This document shows positions 54,720 to 64,000 of a stretch of DNA of 64,000 nucleotides, in pieces. The translations under genes were made by a program, and so were the position numbers. The stretch spans positions 82,997,656 through 83,061,655 of the forward strand of contig OW121847.1 in assembly GCA_933228895.1 (NCBI GenBank), written 5' to 3'. Source of the DNA: Platycnemis pennipes (lineage: Eukaryota; Arthropoda; Insecta; Odonata; Platycnemididae). Below the pieces are notes generated by a model. That model made no database searches, was not told the DNA's origin, and was given only the letters and a program-made list of their open reading frames with translations. Position 1 is the stretch's first letter, and each line of letters begins with the position of its first letter.

Positions 54720-57700
54720 TCAGGTGCGGGGAACAGTCGTGCTCCCGCAATCAGCTGTTTCACGGACCGTCCTCGTATCTGTCCCGTCCAATTGTAAACG
54801 GGAAAGGAGTGGGCATGCGTCAATTTTCATTGGACACTGCGCGGGGACTATCAGCAAGGGTCTGTGAGTAGTTGGAGGGAGGGCTGCGTGATACGCACAC
54901 GAGGCCGTAAACAGGTTAAGGTCGTGGCCAATGCCGAATTTTTCAAAGAATCCAAGGCGCGTAGGGGATAAGCCGGTGGAATGAGAGGACGTGTTTCTTC
55001 GCTGATACCATCGGCATGGTGGAAGCAGGAAGACACCTTGAGAAGGGCGGCTCCGAAATGGAAGGTAATGTGTGAGCAAAGTCTTCCGCCGCATTGTGTT
55101 CATTCCCTCGGTCATGATCTGCCGACGCACGATCTCTCTGAAAGCCCGACCGGCAAATACAGACGACGTAAACGAGCATATTTTGCCGATATAGCCCATG
55201 TGGGGTATATCAAGTGATAGTTTTTTCGCCCGAATGTGCGATCGAGATGGCAGCGTTCATCTTGCTATTACGCTGCATATATATGTCACGACATCAGAAA
55301 TTCACAGCTAAGGGGCAATTCCCCATTCTTCTAACTAGCTAGTAAATGCTCCGAACGAAAAATAGGTCGAGAAATGAAATCCATTCTAGATCCTCAGGCT
55401 GACTTGGGGGACAACATCACTTACAAAAAGAGGTAGCGAGTCAAACAGTATGCGCGCCTAGTAATCTTTTGCAGAGGGTACTTAGCATTAACACATCCTT
55501 AGTATTAACATTGCACCAGGAAATTTTACAATCACAAATGAAAAGTTCACGTGATCCGATGACATAAACTGAAATGAACCAGTAGGTATTATTATTTTTT
55601 ATATTACTTCAAATATAAGTTTTCATCTTTCATAGAGGTTTTATTTGAGGATATAATTACCTAAAGTAATCTACAGTAAAGATGAAGGAATTGACTATAA
55701 TTATATTTCAGCTGTACATCGCAAAGAGAAAGATTTTATTTAAAACAATAGCTTAAGAACTGCTTGACTTAGTACATGGGAGGATGCGTCCATTAGAAAT
55801 TATAATTTTCACGTCAACCCTCTTTATCAGTATAAAGTAGTCATGCAAATGTTCTAAAGCCTGAATAAACACTTTTCGATAGGCGAAAAGAGCAGTCCCA
55901 AAAATACTTTCACTTTACTTTTAACATCTAACTTTCCATACTGTTCGATTCTGTAATTAAAAATTCCTTAACCATGGTGACTCAATTACTGACCATAGCT
56001 CGATTTCTGGGTCCTTCCTTGAAATCCCCATTAACATTGGCTCAAGTAAATATAATATATTCCAGGTGTTAATTCTGGCTCATGAAGACTCTATTAGTTG
56101 TTGTTTTTGACTCAGAGATGCGTGATTTTCCTAATGCTTCAGTTGAATTAGTGCGTATCTTTAGGCTTAGCGTCATTTATAGAAGTGCAAATTACTTTTC
56201 CTGGGTTTCTCAAAATTCCGAATGAATTTATTCCGCGTTCCCTGCCTGATCTCATAGCTTACCGAGAACCATGCATCTCGCTCACGATGAACACTCCAGA
56301 ACACGAATTACTAATAGAATCTCACGATTCTTCGATATGAATTCGTAAAACGTGACGTCGAATATACAGCAATTCTTTCCCTAGCTGTCCTCATGAAACT
56401 AGTCTCTGTATTTAGAAAAAGAGAAGTAGTACATCTGATCCGATTTCAAAAAACTCACTTAATCTTGACACATGAAACTGTTTCTATTAGTCGCACAAAA
56501 AGGCGGGAATTATAAAATTTCAGCTGACCGGACGTAAGTCGCATTATTCTATGAATGGCCTATTTTTCTATTCTTGCCACGTTTCCATCGGATAATAATC
56601 AATAAAAGAATTCAACACTGCAAGAACAAGAGGCTAACATTATTCCCCGAGTCTATTTTCAATTGAGTCATTTCCCAATAAACAATAAGTCATTAATGCG
56701 CTATCGTAACACTGGTCGTATATACAATCAATTTTCGGAGTGTCACATTAAACACCGTAAGTGAAAAGATAGTAACAGCAGAGAGAGAATGTGGTGTTAA
56801 CAAACCGCATCAAGCTACAGGTTTGATTCACCAATCTAAAATCATGAAAATAAATTACAAACTATGTCACTGGTTAGCTGATTCATACTAATGAATAATA
56901 ATAATTCATACTATTAACGGGCAAATAAATAATTCTCAACATTCTTTGTCGCAATTTAAAGAGTCAATTTGGTGTCCCCTCTAAAGCAAAACAAATCTTA
57001 CCTCGCGTGTGTATTTGTCCCGTGCTTCATGCGGAAACTTCCATTAAAGACTGATCTCCCGAGTGTTGACGTCGGGCCTTGAGAACTACGAAACGACCAA
57101 TAATGATTCTTTTTTTTCAAATCCTCTTTATCGGCTGCTCGTGAGAACAAACAAATACGCCTAATATTTCATCAGCTCCCTGGCGCTTTCCTAGACGCCA
57201 GTTTTTGATCTTGCCTTCAGAAATGGCCTAAATAGTTTATCTAAAACCTGTGACGCACTCTTTCTAGTGAGGAAAAATAAACGGAAGCCATTTCTCCCTG
57301 AAAATAATCAAGAGAGATACAGGTAAATGCGACTATGAAAACAATGTCTCTTTACGCTCCCAGGGAAGGGAATTCCCTGTTTTTCTTAATCGACTCTTCA
57401 TTAAGATTATACTTGCTTTCTTAGGAAGCTTTCTAATCCTCCTGCAGATAGTTGCCTAAAAATAAAATACGGAATACCCAAGAAGTATCGGCGGACAAAT
57501 CTTGCCACGTCTCCTTCAAAATATTTCAACAATATCCCCTTATCAACGTTCTCATCCGGAGGAAATCTTTTTTCGCTTAAGTTCAGGAACAGTAGACATG
57601 TGTGGAAAATTTCTCAAAAGGGAGATGAACAAAGCCACCTGCCATAATAAATTATTAAGTACTCTAAAGTATTTTCGCAATATCACTTGTAATTCGTGAT

Positions 57701-58640
57701 CGTCAGTTTAATCAGCAAGTTGAAGTCAAAAGCTCACTTCAGCCATGAATTCTTAACCGAAAAGAATAGTTTCTAACGAGATAAAATGGGCAAATAAAAT
57801 AATAATTGCCAATTGAAAATGAGGTGCAGCCTAATTTAAAAGAAATCTGTTCCACAAAGAGATGGAGTACAGTAATTTTCTTGTCGTCCTTTAAAAGGGG
57901 CAAAATACAAAATGGTCATTACGATAAATTGATGCAAAGCCATCATTATCTGAGGTATCTTGTCCAACAACTTACAAACCAGAAGGTCAAATTACACTTT
58001 CCTGAATTCAAATGCCTCATAAAACTTTAACAACTTCCTACTATCAAATTTTTTTCCCTATTTTAACGTCAGGAACAAATCTAATGCCCATTTCCTTATA
58101 AAGACACTTAGAACTCATCAAAAATCGTAAGAGAGTTTTTACAATGGGGAAGAAAACACAAATATTCGCCAACTATTATGAATAATAGTTAGATATATCT
58201 TATTTGCATTCTTTAAAATATTGGTCGGATTGCTTCGTAAAACAACTGCTCTACTGACTGAATCCTCATATTCTATAACTAAAACGTTTCCACCGTCACA
58301 ACAAGATCTTGGAGAAAACTCACCCGTGAAAAAGGAAGAAATATTTCGCTGCCGCTCCCTCCACCAACTGGTCGGGCTCCTCCGGAGATGCGATGGAATG
58401 GGAATTATGAGTCCAACTGGAATCCAATGGGGCTCAATAGCCGCCAATCCAATACACCAAGACCTTCCTCTCAAGCCAGAGAAGCGTTCCTTACTCAGAC
58501 TTCACTATTACGGAAATTATAACAATTACCCCTCCCACACTCCACCCTGTAGCCAAGAGCTTTTTTGCGCTTTCCCCTTTCTCTTAAAATCTGCTCTTTG
58601 TTCCTTTCCTGAGACACCTTCCGGTTGTAGAAGGGATGGT
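54720..58640. other. Upstream flank, unassigned frames only
   Basis: A 159-codon minus frame at 54720-55199 and overlapping frames at 58139-58646 are present. Neither shows a domain, a hydrophobicity pattern or splice context that I recognise. Not called as genes. Confidence 0.35.
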
Positions 58641-58649
58641 AACTAAGCT

Positions 58650-59620
58650 AACAGTTCTCCTTCCACCTGATCGCTCCGTTCGGCGGGCATAGGGTTGACT
58701 TCTCTATCCTGGTTGCAGTCCGCGGATGGCCACTCCTTTTGTAAATGACCTGGGAACCGAATCGGCGTCGTGCTGCTACTCGCGAGAGGAAGTGTCCACT
58801 GCGGCCATGCGCTTTATGCGTCCTAGGGGAGATCGCTCGTTCCTCTGCGGATGTGTTTGTGCGTGGGGTCGTCCTCTCCTTCGGTCGCCGTGCTCTACCT
58901 CCCTCCACTCACCCCCCAACGCGACCTCCCTGTGGGAAATATCGTATCTCCCACTCTTTCGCGGCCATCGGAACAATCCCGAAGCGACAGTCGGCCTCCC
59001 CCCCACCGTAACCTTTCTCTCCTCCCCGATCGTCCTTCTGGAAGCGATCGCCCCTCTACCACCACCGGTTGCGAGCGCGCACGCCTTCCGCGGCCGCCGG
59101 CTCTTTCTCGCCCCCGTCCTCCCCCGGCGAAGAGTTTCAAAATGGAGAGAGTCCGCTCTCCGCCCCTCTCCCGCCCCCTCGGTCCGGTGTGGCACAAGGA
59201 GATTTCCGGACTCCTCGCTCGTGCTCTTCCTCGCCCAAGGCGTCCGAGTTCTCTCCCCCGCCGTCTTGAAGACGCCGCCGCTCCCGCCCCACTTCTCCTC
59301 CTCGCTCCCGCCAGGGGTTCTCCTCCGCAGGGCGAGAGGTCCCGATAGTTTTCCGTCACGATTAAATTCGCTCACCCGCCGAAACGACTCCGTTCACCCT
59401 TGGGGTCAATTCTCGTGACGCCCGACGTGTTGACTGAAGGTTTCCCGGCTTCGGCCCGCGGGCCGGAGGAAACTCCCGAAACATCCCCCCACTTCCATTA
59501 TCAGCGAGTCATGCGAGAATTGGAAAACCTCCGCAAAGGAAAGTCGCGGGGAGTGCAGGTGTGGCTGAGGCGTTGGAGGGAGTCTGATTGTAAATATTGC
59601 CGGCATTAAATTAGACTGTT
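58650..59620. promoter_or_regulatory. Strong CpG-rich patch, candidate promoter
   Basis: About 1 kb of very GC- and CpG-rich sequence in AT-rich surroundings, 10 kb upstream of UNC93-C coding exon 1. Frames up to 230 codons are open on both strands and in several phases, the signature of GC bias rather than coding. A minus-strand donor G|GTGAGCG lies at 59375-59374. It may carry the non-coding first exon of UNC93-C or the start of a divergent plus-strand gene; the sequence does not decide. Confidence 0.4.
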
Positions 59621-60104
59621 AGTCCACTCGCGAGAAAAAAACCGCACCCTGAGTGGCTGGCCAGGCATAGCTAGCGTGCCATGAGGTGGAGAAATAAGAT
59701 GCTTGCTAGGCTCTCGACTACCTCCCAGGCTCCTCTCCGTCTCAACTATCGTTGCTGTTTAATGTCTCATGCCGGGAGGAGAGGGTTAAGGATGAGTTTG
59801 GAAGGGAGAGGAAAAGGGATGGACAGGAACTCGGCATAGTTTTCACGCAATGTCTATGACATAACCGGCAATCACTTTTATGTATTTCTTTTTTATTTAT
59901 CCATTTTTCCATTAGTGTAGGCATTTCATTTTGTTTTTCTATTGTCTGTTTGGGTTGTCATAGTGATAGGAGAGGAGAAAAGGGATTGTTAGAGGAGAGG
60001 ATATGTTGTTGAAGGTTGATACCTATAAATTGAAGGAATGAATATTGATATTGACGAGACAAAAGTAAATAAAGTGCAAAGGGATATAGCAAATTCAATT
60101 TATA

Positions 60105-60300
60105 CTCGCTTTGGCACGATAGTATTAGCCTGCTCGTAACGAAAGCGCCAAGGAGTAAACAATTTTACGTCCCGTCCGAAGGGGATTGACTGAACTCGAA
60201 ATGCTCTCCACGTGGTATTCAAGTAGGGGCCGAGATTCGACCCAGGGCTCAAACAGGATGCCAGCCAGGGTTCAGACTGCCACGCCAACCCAATACCCCT
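60105..60300 (-). repeat. tRNA-derived SINE, 5' half
   Basis: Main-family blocks tattagcctgctcgtaacg, aaagcgccaaggag, tacgtcccgtccgaagggga and ctctccacgtggtattcaag, ending in the decayed head (gattcgacccagggctca, then gccacgccaacccaatacc). Confidence 0.75.
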
Positions 60301-60506
60301 TTGACCTCACTTGATTAATCCTAACCCTCCTCTATTCTCTTTTCCTTCTCATGCCTCAATATTTCTCCTCTCCCCACTAATACACGCATCGTCCCCCTTT
60401 CTCCCCAAGAAGGTTAGCGGATGAACGATAGGTTCGGGTAACCCTGATTAAGACCGCGAGGTGTGGGAAATTAATTGAGAGTTAAGAATCCTTCGTTTAT
60501 TGATTA

Positions 60507-61821
60507 CTAGCGGAAACTACCCGTTGAAATTCAACGGGTATGAAATACATTGAACTTATTTTGTGAGAAAACCACTGTCTGAAGAATACTGTTAGCGCGG
60601 TCATTTGAGGAGTTGGTGACCTATTTTGTACATAGTGGTCGTTGTAGTAGACACGCTGACCGTTTTCCAGGTGCACTGAGAGATTAGTGACTGTTGGTCC
60701 TCTTTCATACATGGAAAATCCAAAAATGGCCCACGCAAACTCATCACCACGTAAGATAGATGGCCATCTCGTATTTTCGGTTCTCTTAGCCGTATCTGGA
60801 GTGAATTAACAGCTTCATCGCTACCCTTGTGTATATACATACATTAGCATTCAACGAATTAATTGAGCTGTTCTATTTAACGTTGATATGTGGGTTGAGT
60901 ATCTTAATCAGGATCTTAATCTAGATCTTAATTCCCTTTAATTAAAGAACGGGTTAGCGAATCCACATTGACGAACAGCTCATGATAGATAGAACTACAT
61001 AATTCTCTACTTATCGTGAGATCAATGTTTAGCTATTTTCATATTACCCTAATCTGCCGACTCAAATCACGTTTAGGTGCACCAACCAAACGGTCATGCA
61101 GCGTGAGCACTAAGTACCTCTATACATATTCTATGTGGCCCGTCTCTCGTACTGGGAAGAAAACTTTTTTTACGGTTCTTAACATTACCCGAGAAACGCC
61201 ACGAGGCGGTGACCGTTATTCGTTTCTCTTTTTTAACTTCTCTTTCAAACCTTAAGAAACATCAAGCATGAGACCCTTGGGACTCTGGGCCGCTCTTATA
61301 TAGAATTTATTTCTACATGTTATCATGGGTCTGCAGAAAAACGTGATATTTAAATGCTAGAGGCTTGAATGTCCTTTGAAAATCAAAGGACACTCACACC
61401 GATCTCTGGTTGTCAAGGAAATATGCTATTGTTGATTTCAGAGAAAAATGTGAGATTTTTCAGCTAAAAATATGATTTTAAGACAAATACTAAGCGTAAT
61501 AGAAAATTGATTGAAAGAATTAGAAACTTCATTTATTCAGCCATCCGATAAAAAAATTCCAGCCCTCTGTCTTGAATGGAAGTACTTTAAATAAGTAAAA
61601 AAATGAGACCACTGCACCAAACTCAATGCCAGGGACCACCAGGATCCATCTAAGGGCCCATTCAGGGGTTTTTGGGGACCCTGAGGGTATTTTAACATAG
61701 CCTATGTTCTGCCCAGACATATTTCCTATCTACCTACCAAATTTCAGCTCAATCTGTCGAGTAGTTTTTGCGTGATTGAGCAACAGACAGACACCATTAC
61801 ATTTTTATATATTAGTATGGA
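60507..61821 (-). mobile_element. Helitron, 1.3 kb, both termini recognisable
   Basis: Read on the minus strand it begins TCCATACTAATATATAAAAA at 61821 after an A. It ends with an 11-bp-stem hairpin (tacccgttgaa, a one-base centre, complement; 60540-60518), a 7-base spacer and CTAG (60510-60507) before a T. That is the Helitron signature: 5' TC, 3' hairpin plus CTRR, insertion between A and T. The element also contains a broken fragment of the Helitron polyprotein on the same strand. The interior otherwise lacks long frames, so it is internally deleted and non-autonomous. Confidence 0.82.
60570..60840 (-). pseudogene. Helitron polyprotein (Helitron-like N/Rep region) fragment, frameshifted
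   Basis: In one minus-strand frame the upstream part reads YIHKGSDEAVNSLQ, and after a one-base shift DEFAWAIFGFSMYERGPTVT, then NLSVHLENGQRVYYN and TALTVFF. These match the ordered Helitron polyprotein pattern YKYV-KG-D-A, RY-S--EA-W-I--F, R-P-V--L-VHL, Q-VYY and LTAFF. At least one frameshift and the short length show that it is non-functional. Confidence 0.78.
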
Positions 61822-64000
61822 TTGATTACGAATGAGGAACTTTGGAGACGACCACCGAGCGCTCTCGTCCCATTTCTTCGGACTACTTAGGCACTTGGCA
61901 TAAGGGTAAATTTGCGCAAAAAAATGTTTCATCGTTCGAAACAAAAACATTCCATGAGATCCAAACAAGAATATGGGCCCAAACAAACACTGGACATTAA
62001 AAGAGTGTTTCCCTATTTTTTGCGGAAAATGGACATTCAATAAAAATACAAGGTCGTGCATGAGCATCCCACCACCATGATACCAAGGATGAGTCGTAAA
62101 AACTATTTAAAAATGTTAAGCCCTAAGTAAGCCACTACATTAAGGGCAAAGAATGAAGGCTATAATGAAAATGCAAATGAAAACATTATAATGCTCTAAG
62201 TTCCGCGGGACCAGATTTCAAGAACTGTTACTTGAATTGCGCGAGCCAGGGAAACTTTTCCACCTCTGCTGCTCCCCTGGGTTTAAGGTGGCTGGTCTAA
62301 AAAACCAAAGTGAACAGATTTTCTTAAAAATTTCCAAATATGTTCCTTTTTGGATGTTCTATGGAATATGGAAGAAAAAACGGGGGATCATCGGCATAGT
62401 TTTTGCGATATTTTGGATTCTTTTAACATGGAGCCTTATGGCGCTCTCCATTCCAATAGGATAAATTACGCACTTTATCCATTCCTACTGAACAGATTTT
62501 TACCAAAAACTGATATAATGTAGCTCTAATAAATTAAAATCTATTCTGAAAATATCATTTAATACTATGGACTGAAATTTTTCGTAAATACGATTTAAAA
62601 ATATGCATGCGAGAATTTCGAATGTCGCGCGCGGCTATGTAGTGTAAAGTTGGCAACGTGGCACACGAAGGTACGGGACATGCTAATCAGACGAATTGTG
62701 AAGAGAAAATCTCTTGTAATTGTAAAATTACTTTATATGCAATATAAACCAAAGCACTTTTGATAACATGAAGTCAAATGCTGTTATCGCGGTTGTGAAC
62801 ATCCCCAATGGGTCAATGGTAAATATTTGCTCGTAATATGTTAGCATATTATCAGGAAGTAAAAAAAATACGAAGGTCGCATAAACTGAAAGTCCTATCT
62901 AAAGTTATAGAAACAGTGGACTAATTAAGTATTTATGGGGAGTAAAACGTAATGATTTTAAGATCCTAATGCAGAAGTCGATACGGCGATGAGAAGAGCA
63001 ATTGAGGATGTGATGAGTAGCATAGAAGATCGCTTATTTCTTGATCCTTTCCCTGATATTATTCAAGCATACTCTAGATACAATTTCCAGTGGTGTCGAT
63101 GGGCTTAGGTGCTTCTTCTGATTTAGGTAGAATATTTCAAACAAGTGAATTGTGTTGCCAATTATTGTAGAGCACTGATGACATTGCGATCTAACTAGAA
63201 AAATACTTCCCTAATAAAATTATTTCTATTTCATTTATTACTCCAAGATAATAAGATTTTGACAATTATACCAATCCATGAGTACTAAGAATTTAACTTC
63301 CCTGGTTTGAGGTGACGTGACAGTTGATCGTGTTAGGTGCAAGAAGGCGATCCACTTTTATGGAAAATTTATAATAAAATGAGGCATTACCAGTATGAAA
63401 TGAACTTGTACCTATGATCTCAAAAAATGTACTTTCTTCTCTGAACTCCATCTTTCCTTTGCACTATTTGTGGGAATCATTCTCATGTCTCTCTCACTAG
63501 TTCTTGAGTTCATTGTCATTATACTGACTCCAAAGAACATATTTAACGCCTTAAATATTCCTACAGTTGATAACTAAGAAAACCTTGCCACTCAATATGC
63601 ACATATGGAAACCTCCTCCTCACAGTACAACCTGTACGAGAGCAATGCTGAAAATTTGTTAGCTTACAATTGTATTTATTTTTCAAGTAAATTATGACGC
63701 ATAGTGAATAATGGTGCCTATTCCTGATGCCCACTTGTGACAAAGGTCATGAATTTCATCTCCCATACCTCTTCGTTCGTCTTCCTATCCACCCACCTAA
63801 CCTTTTCCATCCCAGCACGTTTCCAAACCATAGAGTGCCACGCTCCATATTAGACTCTTCACCAATTCACATCCCTACTCAAGGCTCCTGTAATAAGCTC
63901 TCTACTAGGAGTAAATGCCTCTTTCGCCATTGCTTTTCTCCAATGAACCTCACACGTACTATACCCTATTTCCTACAACATGCTACCAAAGTAATGAAAT
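61822..64000. other. Terminal flank, no gene seen
   Basis: AT-rich. A plus frame at 62237-62464 has a hydrophobic stretch (GIVFAIFWILLTWSLMALSI) but no family resemblance and is probably chance or an old repeat. No terminal repeats recognised. Confidence 0.35.

Noticed and set aside
54720..55199. 159-codon minus-strand frame as a novel gene
   Set aside because: No domain, signal or splice context; the plus strand is also partly open over the same bases.
58726..59418. 230-codon plus-strand frame and a 199-codon minus frame over the same DNA
   Set aside because: Several overlapping frames on both strands are open in a CpG-rich patch, with proline- and arginine-rich translations and no recognisable domain.
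62237..62464. Plus frame with a hydrophobic stretch
   Set aside because: Short, AT-rich, no homology and no neighbouring exon-like frames.
50000..64000. A third UNC93 copy upstream of UNC93-C
   Set aside because: I looked for LWESAG-, AYV-C- or TQ-N-type exon signatures on the minus strand above 49 kb and found none.
1..64000. CRISPR arrays, operons, bacterial-type promoters or defence islands
   Set aside because: The window is eukaryotic: spliced genes, SINEs, Helitron and hAT elements; no regularly spaced repeats were seen.

Overview
The window is eukaryotic and almost certainly from an insect or close arthropod. It is AT-rich with sparse genes, introns of 1 to 10 kb with GT-AG borders, CpG-rich patches, many tRNA-derived SINEs, and remnants of hAT, Helitron and LINE elements. 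The species cannot be named from the sequence alone.

The only protein-coding content I can support is a tandem pair of UNC93-like genes, both on the minus strand. These are major-facilitator-superfamily membrane proteins (UNC-93 / CG4928 type). The upstream copy (called UNC93-C here, 48849 down to 30541) has five coding exons: 47910-48849, 43149-43380, 39366-39531, 34639-34906 and 30541-30950. They join to 2016 nt, 671 residues plus stop. The downstream copy (UNC93-B, 23519 down to 2668) has exons 22910-23519, 18744-18951, 17323-17506, 13522-13795 and 2668-2891. They join to 1500 nt, 499 residues plus stop. The four coding introns sit at the same protein positions with the same phases (1, 2, 0, 1) in both genes, so they are an ancient tandem duplicate. 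Copy C keeps the conserved family sequence. Copy B is strongly diverged, has lost the long N-terminal tail (a broken relic of it seems to lie just upstream) and the acidic C-terminal tail, but keeps an open frame and canonical splice sites.

Layout: 1-2667 is 3' flank of copy B. 2668-23519 is copy B, with a 10.6-kb last intron holding a 2.8-kb hAT remnant with an 8-bp target duplication, a LINE reverse-transcriptase remnant and foldback elements, and a third intron packed with SINEs. 23520-30540 is the spacer, with a CpG-rich patch near 26.4-26.96 kb that is the best promoter candidate for copy B. 30541-48869 is copy C, with a 586-bp hAT-type miniature element in intron 3. 48870-64000 is upstream flank, with a large inverted repeat (50.3-51.5 kb), a 5S-rRNA-derived SINE (52.04-52.27 kb), a strongly CpG-rich patch (58.65-59.62 kb) that may hold the first exon or promoter of copy C or of a divergent gene, and a Helitron with both ends recognisable (60507-61821).

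No CRISPR array, operon, rRNA gene or functional tRNA gene is visible. The best novelty candidates are the asymmetric divergence of the UNC93 duplicates, the 5S-derived SINE, and the well-bounded hAT and Helitron insertions.
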